Positions 1-7,215 of a stretch of 14,622 bases of DNA are shown here, in pieces. Source of the DNA: Acidobacteriota bacterium (lineage in GTDB: Bacteria > Acidobacteriota > Terriglobia > Acidiferrales > UBA7541). Positions within the stretch are counted from its first letter, which is position 1. Each line of letters starts with the position of its first letter. The stretch spans positions 1 to 14,622 of the forward strand of contig PMOP01000310.1 of the NCBI GenBank assembly GCA_003161495.1, written 5' to 3'. Both the position numbers and the translations under genes were made by a program. The notes beneath the pieces are model-generated. The model was not told where the DNA came from. It saw nothing but the letters and a program-made list of their open reading frames with translations, and did not search any database.

Positions 1-1395
1 CTGTTCCTGACGGTTGGCAACCCGCCCAAAATCACTACGACCACGCTTCCGGCGGGTCAGGCTGGCGTATCTTACTCGGCGCCTCTCTCGGTCAGCGGCG
101 GCGTTGCGCCCTATCGTTGGGCGATGGCGTCCGGCAATTTGCCCGCAGGACTGGCGATGAATTCGCAAACAGGAACGATTGCCGGAACAGCTACAAATTC
201 CGGAGACACTACAGTCGGCGTTTCGGTAACCGATTCCGTGAATTCGTCGGCTCAGGCGAGCCTGGCAATCAATATGGCTTCCTCGACACAAGCGCCTGCC
301 CCGACACCAGTTTCGAGCAGTTCGGCTTCGTCCTCGCAACATTATGGCCCCGGCCTCGGTTCGGACGGCCTTGCCAACACCACGGTTGGACCGTACGGCA
401 ACACGGTCAGTTATCGTTTTCGGGCCAAGCATTCGGGGGCCGTTCCGCAAGTTTTGATCTACTTGATTCCGGACCATCCCGGCTACGCGGGCGGAACCGC
501 AGGGACAACTCAGGTTACGCTGAATACGGACGATGGAACTTCCTCCCATAACCCGACGTCGACTGTGCTGGCTTCGTATGTGATGGGCAATGTATTGTCT
601 TTGTCGTCGCCCGCCCGTTATTTCTACACGGTGCAATTTTCCCCAGCTCCGGCGCTGGCTGCCGGCCAGCTCTATCACATGGTATTCAAGAGCATAGATG
701 CCAGCCCGTCGGTGAACTTTTTGTCGGTAGATACGTTGTATCAAATAGTTTTTCCGAATCCTTATCAGCCGACGATCAGCAACACGGACGCCGCCGTGCT
801 TCTCGGTGAAAACGGAAGCGACTGGCAACCGCGCGCGGGATATACGCCGATTTACCAGCTGCAGTTTCAAAACGGTGTCACCGAGGGCATCGGTTACATG
901 GAAGGCTGGATTGGAGCCCCGGAACCCATTTCCGGACCGAACGCGGTGCGCGAAACTTTCACGGTCTCTGGCGCGGAGGTGAAAGTTTCCTCCGTCAGTA
1001 TTCGCTTGGCGCGCCTCAGCGGGAACGATCCGCTGACCGTGCGCCTGGAAAACGGCGATGGGACGCTGATTGAGCAAGGCACCGTTCCGGCGGCTGCAGT
1101 TCAAGAGAGCAATGCAACTTCTCCGGCGTACATTTGGGCGACTTTTAAATTCTCTACGACGTATGCGCTTGTTCCCGGCAACACGTATCATCTGGACTTC
1201 GAATCCTCGTCCACTTCCACCTATCAGGCTTTTCCAATTCGCAAGGGCTCCAATTACGGGTTCCAAGCCACTACGTATTTCCCGGACGGTTATGCGGAAT
1301 TCGAGCAGAACGGTTCGTGGGCCGGATGGACTCAATGGGGAGCTGCCAATCGCACCGATGGAGATCTTCAATTCTATTTCTCCGTTACTCCATAA
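1..1395 (+). CDS. Secreted surface protein with putative Ig (He_PIG-like) domain and duplicated beta-sandwich modules, 5' end cut by window
   Basis: The frame is open from base 1 and ends at TAA 1393-1395, so the start and any signal peptide lie to the left. The first 90 or so codons read as a putative Ig domain of the He_PIG type: PAGQAGVSYSAPL, then GGVAPYRWAM, SGNLPAGLAM, and GTIAGTATNSGDTTVGVSVTDS. A Ser/Thr/Pro/Ala linker follows (about 277-345). After it come two related beta-rich modules, about 409-873 and 946-1383. Each has a V-x-L-x-(T/E)-(D/N)-x-D-G-T strand, then F-S-x-x-x-A-L-x-x-G-x-x-Y-H, and closes with N-G-S-x-W and L-Q-F. No PEP-CTERM, LPXTG or Por-type sorting tail is present; the protein ends FYFSVTP. 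It probably acts in adhesion or carbohydrate binding outside the cell, which is inferred from fold only. It converges on the polysaccharide operon and overlaps its last gene by 22 bp. Confidence 0.85.
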   Translation: MFLTVGNPPKITTTTLPAGQAGVSYSAPLSVSGGVAPYRWAMASGNLPAGLAMNSQTGTIAGTATNSGDTTVGVSVTDSVNSSAQASLAINMASSTQAPAPTPVSSSSASSSQHYGPGLGSDGLANTTVGPYGNTVSYRFRAKHSGAVPQVLIYLIPDHPGYAGGTAGTTQVTLNTDDGTSSHNPTSTVLASYVMGNVLSLSSPARYFYTVQFSPAPALAAGQLYHMVFKSIDASPSVNFLSVDTLYQIVFPNPYQPTISNTDAAVLLGENGSDWQPRAGYTPIYQLQFQNGVTEGIGYMEGWIGAPEPISGPNAVRETFTVSGAEVKVSSVSIRLARLSGNDPLTVRLENGDGTLIEQGTVPAAAVQESNATSPAYIWATFKFSTTYALVPGNTYHLDFESSSTSTYQAFPIRKGSNYGFQATTYFPDGYAEFEQNGSWAGWTQWGAANRTDGDLQFYFSVTP

Positions 1396-2300
1396 CGATT
1401 GCCCCAGACAGAGCGCGCGATTCGTTCCAGAAACGTGGAGCGAATCGCGTGTTTTCTGTCCAATTCCGCCAAACGCCGAATTTCTTCCTGGGTCAACAAA
1501 CCTTCGAGGTTGCGTTTCAGGCGGGACTCAGGAAAACGATCCAGGTAGGAACGGCACTTATACAGAAAATTAACGAACTTTCCGACGGTCGGTCGATAAA
1601 CGACTTTGAGATCGCAATAGACGCGGCTGTAGCCCGATTTCAATAGAAAGTCGTGCATATTCGTGTCGTGGATGATCGATCGGAATCCCGCATAGACAGG
1701 TTTTCCCTGCTGAGAAACATAAGTTTTCAAGAGGGTATCCTGCAATGCCGGACCGGTGCTGGCGTGCATGAAGTTCGGGTCCAGCTTTAAAACCAGAGTC
1801 GCTGCGTAATCGTGTCCCACCACATTCTTAGCGAAGCCGGCCAGATGTCCCTCCACAAATACACCCCAAAACTCAAATGGCGCGCCGGGCGCGACTCTGC
1901 ACATCTCGTCGAATTTTTCCCTCGATTCGGGTTCAGAGTTTCGATATCTCGAAAATGCGGCCAAATAGCACTGGTAACCATGGTCAGCGAGCCATGCGGG
2001 ATCCACGCGTTCGACGCTGCAGCTTTTGTAACCTCGTCGAATGCTGCCTCTCACTTTTTGCGGCAAATTGGAGTAATTGTATTCGCCGCAGGCCGTGTAC
2101 CAAAATGCCGTAGGATACCTTACGATTCGCGTGAAATAGCGCAGGAACAGTGCTCCCGATTGAGCTAATAACTCGCGGGCTTCTTTTAAGTCCAGCTGGA
2201 TTGGCTCCGGCTTGAGGGACGCGGGCACAAGCGCATTTTGGTAGAGCCTCCAATAGGCTCCGCCCATTTCATAAACGGGTTGGTTTGTTTCTTTGAGCAC
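1374..2300 (-). CDS. FemAB/GNAT-like acyltransferase, last gene of the operon
   Basis: A protein of 308 residues if the GTG at 2300 is the start. It has no signal peptide or membrane segment, so it should be cytoplasmic. The pattern fits the FemAB/GNAT-fold acyltransferases common in EPS loci. A lysine/arginine-rich helix (LPQKVRGSIRRGYKS, residues 79-93) is followed by an FEFWGVFVEGHLAGF strand pair (142-156). A C-terminal stretch, YAGFRSIIHDTNMHDFLLKSGYSRV (203-227), resembles the end of a FemAB lobe. Likely job: transfer of an acyl or aminoacyl group to a sugar or lipid-linked intermediate; donor and acceptor cannot be read. The start is unsure: no in-frame ATG exists between the upstream TAA (2340-2342) and residue 12, and no clear Shine-Dalgarno sits before the GTG. 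It follows the barrel gene by 39 bp and overlaps the convergent plus-strand gene by 22 bp at its 3' end. Confidence 0.7.
   Translation of the reverse strand: MLKETNQPVYEMGGAYWRLYQNALVPASLKPEPIQLDLKEARELLAQSGALFLRYFTRIVRYPTAFWYTACGEYNYSNLPQKVRGSIRRGYKSCSVERVDPAWLADHGYQCYLAAFSRYRNSEPESREKFDEMCRVAPGAPFEFWGVFVEGHLAGFAKNVVGHDYAATLVLKLDPNFMHASTGPALQDTLLKTYVSQQGKPVYAGFRSIIHDTNMHDFLLKSGYSRVYCDLKVVYRPTVGKFVNFLYKCRSYLDRFPESRLKRNLEGLLTQEEIRRLAELDRKHAIRSTFLERIARSVWGNRYGVTEK
1407..1460 (+). terminator. Long hairpin 11 bp after the plus-strand stop; terminator-like without a T-tract
   Basis: Arms 1407-1428 and 1437-1460 pair around an 8-base loop (1429-1436, AGAAACGT). The outer six pairs are GACAGA with TCTGTC, then a two-base bulge at 1453-1454, then 16 pairs to the loop. 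In plus-strand RNA all 22 pairs are Watson-Crick or G-U, with wobbles at 1425/1440, 1415/1450 and 1413/1452. In minus-strand RNA those three become A-C mismatches, so folding favours the plus-strand transcript. No run of T follows on the plus side, so a standard intrinsic terminator is not shown. A 3'-end-protecting or Rho-assisted structure is equally possible. The hairpin lies inside the coding sequence of the convergent gene (1374-2300). Confidence 0.6.
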
Positions 2301-2339
2301 CGTACATAACTGTCCATTTCCATCCTCGTCTGAATTAAT

Positions 2340-3284
2340 TTACGGATTCAACGTGTGCCGGACAACTTCACGCATGGCCTTGGTGTTATCAATGCATTCC
2401 TGCAGGCGCTCCTCACGGCACATGCGGGGAGTTTTCCATAGTGGCCATTGCGATTCGGTGCCGAAGTTGCCGGGATAAAATTCGATCCACTCCACATCGG
2501 AAGATCCGAGCATCGCCAAGCGGTCCTTGAAAGATTGGGCGAACAGGCTGATTTCCTCCTGATTGGTGCATGGGGTGGAGCTTCCGCGCGTGCAGGGGAG
2601 ATAATCGCGGCGGTCATAGGCATAGATGCCGGCCACGATTTTTGCCGATGGAAAGATTTGCCTCGATTGTTGCACCGCTGCCGAAAAACTATGCGACTCA
2701 TTGCGGTAGTGAGGATACAAATGCACGAAATCGACGCTCTTGCGGAATTGTTCGTCGAGATCGCTTAGGCGGAATTGCGTCGAATTAAGTTCGTCTTCGT
2801 ACACAGTGATCCCGAGACGAAGTTTTGGGTTTGCGCCTTTCAATCCTCGCGCAATATCATTTAACAGGGCGGACATCGCAGGCATGGACAGCTTTTGCCG
2901 CTCGCACTGGCCCACAAAATCGTCAAATCCCACTTCATATAAAGCAGCATGATTGATACTCCACTGGCTATATTCGCGGGCGTAGGCAGGCGTTTGATCG
3001 GGCTTCAGCAGGATCGCCAGGAAAACCTTGTCCACGCCTTGCGATTTCGAGATTTGTTGAACATCGGATGCGCAGCTCGATGGCGGATCGGAACAACCGA
3101 TGCGAACGGCGCCGAGGTGTAAAGCGCGATTCCATTCCGCGGTGTTCTCGCCCCATGTGATTACTTTACTGCAAACCTGTGTTCCCATCGCAGAGGTGAT
3201 AATCAAGACGACCGCTCCGCAGGCCGCGGCGATGATTCGCGAATTAATCATTCGAGAGCGGCGTGCTGGTTTCCCCTTCTGCAT
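2340..3284 (-). CDS. Secreted barrel-like protein of unknown function, possibly a glycoside hydrolase
   Basis: 314 residues. The N-terminus is basic (MQKGKPARRSRMINSR), followed by a hydrophobic stretch (residues 17-34, IIAAACGAVVLIITSAMG), which reads as a signal peptide or membrane anchor; the mature part would be periplasmic or outside. Regular strand-helix alternation with strand-end motifs VDFVHLYPHYR (184-194), KIVAGIYAYD (215-224) and VEWIEFYPGNFG (264-275) suggests a TIM barrel of the glycosidase kind. Glu 163/165 and Glu 268 are possible acid residues. Nine cysteines, seven of them beyond residue 60, fit disulfides outside the cytoplasm. I do not recognise the family. The ATG at 3284 has AAGGGGG at 3294-3300 (9-base spacing). 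A second ATG at 3251 would overlap the upstream gene by only 8 bp and still keep the hydrophobic stretch. Position among glycosyltransferase genes suggests trimming or processing of the polysaccharide. Confidence 0.75.
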   Translation of the reverse strand: MQKGKPARRSRMINSRIIAAACGAVVLIITSAMGTQVCSKVITWGENTAEWNRALHLGAVRIGCSDPPSSCASDVQQISKSQGVDKVFLAILLKPDQTPAYAREYSQWSINHAALYEVGFDDFVGQCERQKLSMPAMSALLNDIARGLKGANPKLRLGITVYEDELNSTQFRLSDLDEQFRKSVDFVHLYPHYRNESHSFSAAVQQSRQIFPSAKIVAGIYAYDRRDYLPCTRGSSTPCTNQEEISLFAQSFKDRLAMLGSSDVEWIEFYPGNFGTESQWPLWKTPRMCREERLQECIDNTKAMREVVRHTLNP

Positions 3285-4533
3285 GGGTCAGATCCCCCTT
3301 TGGGCGGGCGGCCAAAACCGAGGCCGCGGTAAGCTGTGCGATCCAATTGCGGACGAGCGACGACCACTGGAAATTGGAAACGACAAACTTGCGGCCACAG
3401 GCGCCCATTTCCGCGGCGATGTCCGGATATTGCAAAAGCGTGCGAATCGCACTTGCGAGGGCTACGTGGTCTTCGGGCGGCACAACAATTCCGGCTCCTG
3501 CAGCGTGGATCAGCCGGGCCGCTTCTCCTTCGGCGGCAAGCACAATGGGTTTTCCTCCAGCCATCATCACGAATGCTTTCGCGGGACGCGCGCCTGCCAT
3601 GACCTGCGATTTGCGAAGCGTGACAACCGCAGCATCACTGATGGATACGTAAGCGGGAACGGTTTCCAGAGGAACCTGGTCGTGAAACGTCACATTGTTC
3701 AGCTCAAGATCCGCGGCCATCCTGGTGAGCTTTTGTTTCTCGGGCCCTTCGCCAACAAACAAGAAATGGATGGACCGTTCATCGCGAAGTATTTGGGCGG
3801 CGTACAGTATCTGTTCCACGGCTCCCGCATATCCGTGATTGCCCGCGTAAAGAATGATTTTCTTTTGCGCGAGGCCGAGTTTGTTTTTCAAAGCTTCATC
3901 TGGCGGGGAAGGGCGAAGCAGAGTTGTGTCCACGCCATTGGGGAGGAATAATACTTTTTCCGGAGGAACCCCTTTTATTTTCAGAAGGGAATCGCGGATG
4001 CCTTCGGTAACCGCGGTCACAATGTTTGAGTTCCGGTAGATCCAGCGTTCGAGCCGATACGCAAGATCAACCATCAACCCGTCCCGCATCACTCCAAGAT
4101 CGCGGACTGAATCCGGCCACAAATCCGCCACGTTAAATACGAGAGGGACGTCCCAGCATTTAGCGGCAATCCAGCCAGGCACTCCCAGAAAAAGAGGCGG
4201 CGAATCGACAAAGATGTAGTCGGGTTTCGAGGCGTGAGCCAAGGCCCACAGGCATGTGAGACAGAAAGATGCATAGCTCAGCAGGCGTTTCAGATTCGAT
4301 CCGCTCGCGGCGTACAGCCACACGCGATGAATGGTGAGGCCCTCCCATTCTTCCTTGAGATAAAAGCGGCCTCTGTAGGCCGGAAAAATACGGCCTGCGG
4401 GATGGTGGGGCATAGCCGTCACGATTTCCACTTCATGGCCGGCCGCAGCCAGTTCGCGGCAAAGATAAGTCAGTCGAACCTGCGAAGCTCCAATTTCCGG
4501 AGCGAAAAATTGAGATAGGATGAGAAACTTCAC
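3244..4533 (-). CDS. GT4-family glycosyltransferase (WbuB/WcaI-like)
   Basis: 429 residues from a GTG start. The open frame extends to 4827, but family similarity begins at the GTG (KFLILSQFFAPEIGASQVRL), which overlaps the upstream stop as GTGA and has AGGGGG at 4542-4547 with 8-base spacing. The GT-B fold shows an N-lobe with EIGASQVR (13-20), FVDSPPLFLG (108-117) and FNVADLWPDSV (133-143). A linker LPNGVDTTLLRP (197-208) joins a C-lobe with LYAGNHGYAG (228-237), FVGEGPEK (259-266) and the nucleotide-sugar region PAKAFVMMAGGKPIV (317-331). The Glu of the usual KLFEYM motif is Val322 here, as happens in some WcaI/WbuB-like enzymes. It should add a sugar from an NDP-sugar to the lipid-linked repeat at the inner face of the inner membrane. 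The C-terminal tail (about 402-429) is low in conserved features. Translation is probably coupled to the preceding glycosyltransferase. Confidence 0.92.
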   Translation of the reverse strand: MKFLILSQFFAPEIGASQVRLTYLCRELAAAGHEVEIVTAMPHHPAGRIFPAYRGRFYLKEEWEGLTIHRVWLYAASGSNLKRLLSYASFCLTCLWALAHASKPDYIFVDSPPLFLGVPGWIAAKCWDVPLVFNVADLWPDSVRDLGVMRDGLMVDLAYRLERWIYRNSNIVTAVTEGIRDSLLKIKGVPPEKVLFLPNGVDTTLLRPSPPDEALKNKLGLAQKKIILYAGNHGYAGAVEQILYAAQILRDERSIHFLFVGEGPEKQKLTRMAADLELNNVTFHDQVPLETVPAYVSISDAAVVTLRKSQVMAGARPAKAFVMMAGGKPIVLAAEGEAARLIHAAGAGIVVPPEDHVALASAIRTLLQYPDIAAEMGACGRKFVVSNFQWSSLVRNWIAQLTAASVLAARPKGDLTHAEGETSTPLSND

Positions 4534-5699
4534 GCGGTTTGCCCCCTGCCCACCAAACTGTTTTGATATGCATCGTCGCGGCGAAATAATTCGCTGTAAA
4601 CTTGCAGCAAAGTTTTTTCTTCGTTGGCCCAGTTGTACCGTTCCCGGATCGCTTGAAATCCGCGCTGGCCCATCTGTTCCGCTTCTTCGGGATGCGTCAG
4701 GAGAAATTCCATGGCGCTGGCGATCTCCGCGGGATCCAGCGGGTTGACCAGGATTCCGCAGCGCGCGTGGGCTACGATTTCGCGGCAAACAGGGAAATCC
4801 GAAACGATCACCGGAATTCCCGCGCACATATATTCAAAAAGCTTGACGGGTTGCGAGGCCACGTAGTTCGGCTCGGGATGCAAAATAACCAGACCGGCGT
4901 ATGCTTTTTGCAATTCGCTCGCGACCTCAGCGCGCCCGAGCGGCCCTACAAAGTTGACGCGATCCCATCCCGGAATTGTCGATAGCTCAGCAGGCAAATC
5001 GGGCGAACCCCAGTTGCCAACAAGTTTTAAACGGGTTTGCAGATTCGCGGGAAGAAGGCCCATGGCGCGGACCATTTCTTCCGCTCCCCGTGCCTTGGTG
5101 ATTCTCATGCCCACATATAAGAGAGAAGCTTCACGATTTCTGTGTGACGGTCCGATGGAGGGCTCAATTTCTTCCATCCTCGGGAAGTTGTTTAGCACCG
5201 TCACGTTTTCATTCACCGGGCGAAACCGCTTTCCGATTGCCGGAGTTGCCGTTACAAGGGCGGTAAATCTGCCAGCGGCCCATTCCTCGATGCACTCAAC
5301 CGTTTTGGAAACGATTCCGCACAGAGACTTCGGAATGTAGGGTTTATAGGAAATCGTCCGCGGCAAATCTTCATGAATGTCATAAATTACTTTCTTGCCG
5401 TGAAGACGCAGCAACAACGCGATGGGAATGAGTTCGGGATCATGAAAGTGGTAAATATCGGCGTCGACTTCCAGGGCGCTCTTATAAACGGCATGCGCTC
5501 CTCGCATGAACCGATCCAGCCTGTTTTTCCAGGCCGGCAGCGTCTTGAGCGCGATCCCGTCATGATTGCCATTTTCCTTCGCCGTAGCGACGAGGGTAAC
5601 CTCATAGCCCGCACGAGCGAGCGACTTGCATTCCTTATGGAAGATGCGCACGTCAAACGCTGGATGCGCCGACGTCAGAACACAAACTTTTCGCGCCAT
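4530..5699 (-). CDS. GT4-family glycosyltransferase
   Basis: 389 residues from ATG 5699. The frame runs on upstream to 5903, but that part encodes Pro/Arg/Ser-rich sequence from a GC-rich stretch and has no family character. The chosen start has AAAAGGA at 5706-5712 (6-base spacing) and gives the typical N-terminus KVCVLTSAHPAFDVRIFHKE. Other marks are YHFHDPEL (83-90), VIYDIHEDLPRT (104-115), LNNFPR (169-174), LLYVGMRITKARG (193-205) and VKLFEYMCAGIPVIVSDFP (285-303), with the conserved Glu at 289. It is a retaining GT-B enzyme of the GT4 type that adds one sugar to the growing repeat; donor and linkage cannot be told. The start lies 25 bp inside the 3' end of the ligase gene, and its TGA overlaps the next gene's GTG, so three genes are translationally linked. 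Confidence 0.92.
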   Translation of the reverse strand: MARKVCVLTSAHPAFDVRIFHKECKSLARAGYEVTLVATAKENGNHDGIALKTLPAWKNRLDRFMRGAHAVYKSALEVDADIYHFHDPELIPIALLLRLHGKKVIYDIHEDLPRTISYKPYIPKSLCGIVSKTVECIEEWAAGRFTALVTATPAIGKRFRPVNENVTVLNNFPRMEEIEPSIGPSHRNREASLLYVGMRITKARGAEEMVRAMGLLPANLQTRLKLVGNWGSPDLPAELSTIPGWDRVNFVGPLGRAEVASELQKAYAGLVILHPEPNYVASQPVKLFEYMCAGIPVIVSDFPVCREIVAHARCGILVNPLDPAEIASAMEFLLTHPEEAEQMGQRGFQAIRERYNWANEEKTLLQVYSELFRRDDAYQNSLVGRGQTA

Positions 5700-7195
5700 G
5701 CACGGTCCTTTTTCTGGAGCGAGTATCTTTCTGAATCGAGACGGCGGGCTGAAGCGAGATGGCGGGGGAAAGCGGGGGCGCCATACGGGCGCGCCGGCGC
5801 GGCCGGAGCCCGGCGCGCAGCAGCCTTTTGCATGCTGCGGAAAGCTTGAACGCGGACTTGAACTAACCGGCAGACGGCTAGCGTGACCCCGACCCACATC
5901 CACAACAGACGATTGTCATCCAGGTCGCCGCTAAACATGCTGATGATCGCGCAGTACAAAATCAGCAGTCCCAGCACGAGGAAATGAGAACGCGACGCGC
6001 GGATCATCCGGTATGTCGCAACTCCCACCAGCGCCAGCAACGCCAGAAATGCAGCCAGTCCGACCAGGCCTTGCTCAAAAGCGATTTCCAGGAAAAGGTT
6101 GTGAGGATAATTCCGCTGATCGTTTCCGAAGTAGAAAGTGCTCCAGCTTCCTATGCCCGTCCCGATGAGAGGCTGATTCGGCAGCGCAGCGAGGGTTGCG
6201 CGGTAGAAATCGACGCGCTTACCCGCTGAGCCCGAAGAGGAACCTTGCGTAAAGAGAACTTCCAGCTCTCCTGCTTTTGCGGTGTACTTGCCGAGGTCGG
6301 TCTGGCGAAGAACGAAATAGGCCCCTCCAATTCCGGTCACAAGAATGAACAATAGAATGAGAGCCGTGGCCACTCTCAGCGTTCCTTCCCTCAGCAATAT
6401 CGCCACGCCGATCAGAACCGCAATGCCCACGGCAACCATCGGCCCGCGCGCGGCTGAAGCCATCAGACCCGCCAGGAATAATGGAAGAAGGAAAATAACC
6501 AGCGCGCGCTGCCACTTGCGGTTTCGTGTGAGCGGGTAGAAGAGCAGAATCAGGATGGCCATTCCCATCAGCCAGCCGGCGCCAATTCTGGTGATGTCAT
6601 TTTCAGCGTCCGCGCTTCGTGTTTCCAGGTTGGTAACGAGTTGAATCGCAGTCATCGCGGAAAATCCCATAAACAGTCTGGCGAAACGCAGAAAATTATC
6701 CTCGGTAAAGAGGATGAAAGACGGCGCCATCAGAAAGAGCGTGCCGATTAGAAGGAAGCGCAGCAACTTTGATCCGCCGTAGTTTGGAGCGCTCGTGTAG
6801 AAATAACTTGCGGTGACCAGCGCGGCAAAAACCAGATAAGCCAAAATCGGGCCGAGCTGCTGAGAAAACAGGTCGCGAATTTGTCCGTAACGCAAGCGCC
6901 CAAACCACAGCATGACGCGCCACGCCAGCCCCGCGGCGAGGCACAGCAGCATGGCTATCGTGAGGTCCCCGAATTGGCCCAGAGATTTGAAAATCCAAAA
7001 TGTTTTCCATTGAGGAGCAAAGATCGACGCGACGAGAAACAATTCCGGGGCACGAACAGCCAGATAGAGGCTAAGTCCCAGACCTGCCACTCCCAGGAGA
7101 GTCAACTCTAATGGAAGAGAAAAAAAGGAACTGAGCAGCAGGGCGCCGCCCGTTACGAGAAGTAAGGCCAGCAAAAGATTGAGTTTGAGCGACAT
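5675..7195 (-). CDS. O-antigen ligase/polymerase (Wzy_C) family membrane protein
   Basis: 506 residues with about 10-12 hydrophobic segments between residues 5 and 447. Family marks are SAARGPMVAVGIAV (247-260) and, after a periplasmic loop (about 297-362), YPHNLFLEIAFEQGLVGL (363-380), with the conserved HN at 365-366. This places it in the WaaL/Wzy_C superfamily, which transfers or polymerises undecaprenyl-PP-linked glycans at the periplasmic face. Ligase versus polymerase cannot be decided from sequence; the EPS setting favours a Wzy-type polymerase. The last 50 or so residues form an unusual Ala/Pro/Arg-rich cytoplasmic tail (AAARRAPAAPARPYGAPAF, about 458-476), encoded by a GC-rich segment with a tandem repeat and hairpins. 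That tail may be a late addition. ATG 7195 has no good Shine-Dalgarno; it follows the deacetylase stop by 20 bp, so reinitiation is likely. Confidence 0.88.
   Translation of the reverse strand: MSLKLNLLLALLLVTGGALLLSSFFSLPLELTLLGVAGLGLSLYLAVRAPELFLVASIFAPQWKTFWIFKSLGQFGDLTIAMLLCLAAGLAWRVMLWFGRLRYGQIRDLFSQQLGPILAYLVFAALVTASYFYTSAPNYGGSKLLRFLLIGTLFLMAPSFILFTEDNFLRFARLFMGFSAMTAIQLVTNLETRSADAENDITRIGAGWLMGMAILILLFYPLTRNRKWQRALVIFLLPLFLAGLMASAARGPMVAVGIAVLIGVAILLREGTLRVATALILLFILVTGIGGAYFVLRQTDLGKYTAKAGELEVLFTQGSSSGSAGKRVDFYRATLAALPNQPLIGTGIGSWSTFYFGNDQRNYPHNLFLEIAFEQGLVGLAAFLALLALVGVATYRMIRASRSHFLVLGLLILYCAIISMFSGDLDDNRLLWMWVGVTLAVCRLVQVRVQAFRSMQKAAARRAPAAPARPYGAPAFPRHLASARRLDSERYSLQKKDRAWREKFVF
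5731..5766. repeat. 18-bp tandem repeat, two copies
   Basis: Copy one (5731-5748) is CTGAATCGAGACGGCGGG and copy two (5749-5766) is CTGAAGCGAGATGGCGGG. They abut directly and differ at 2 of 18 positions. Because the unit is 18 bp, the ligase frame is kept; the copies encode part of the basic C-terminal tail of that protein. They lie 32 bp upstream of the next gene's start. This looks like slippage or a remnant of a dispersed repeat inside the operon. Confidence 0.7.
5789..5839 (-). other. GC-rich pair of overlapping, mutually exclusive hairpins in the ligase 3' coding region
   Basis: A perfect 9-bp stem pairs 5789-5797 (GCGCGCCGG) with 5810-5818 (CCGGCGCGC) around a 12-base loop. A second, 7-bp stem pairs 5816-5822 (CGCAGCA) with 5833-5839 (TGCTGCG) around a 10-base loop. 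The two share bases 5816-5818, so one RNA cannot form both fully. They sit about 90-140 bases before the start of the next glycosyltransferase in transcription order. They could slow ribosomes, mark an RNA-processing site or be a REP-like remnant; no function is shown. Confidence 0.5.
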
Positions 7196-7215
7196 GGGGA
7201 TTGGGCTGATAGTTG

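Noticed and set aside
3100..3951. Plus-strand open frame of 283 codons
   Set aside because: Antisense to the GT4 gene and the 5' end of the barrel gene. The product is a mix typical of shadow frames, with no domain.
4534..4827. 98-codon N-terminal extension of the second glycosyltransferase
   Set aside because: It lies inside the upstream glycosyltransferase gene in another frame and has no family character; GTG 4533 with GTGA overlap and a Shine-Dalgarno is the better start.
5700..5903. 68-codon N-terminal extension of the first glycosyltransferase
   Set aside because: Pro/Arg/Ser-rich read-out of the GC-rich ligase tail. The ATG at 5699 has a good Shine-Dalgarno and starts right at the family N-terminus.
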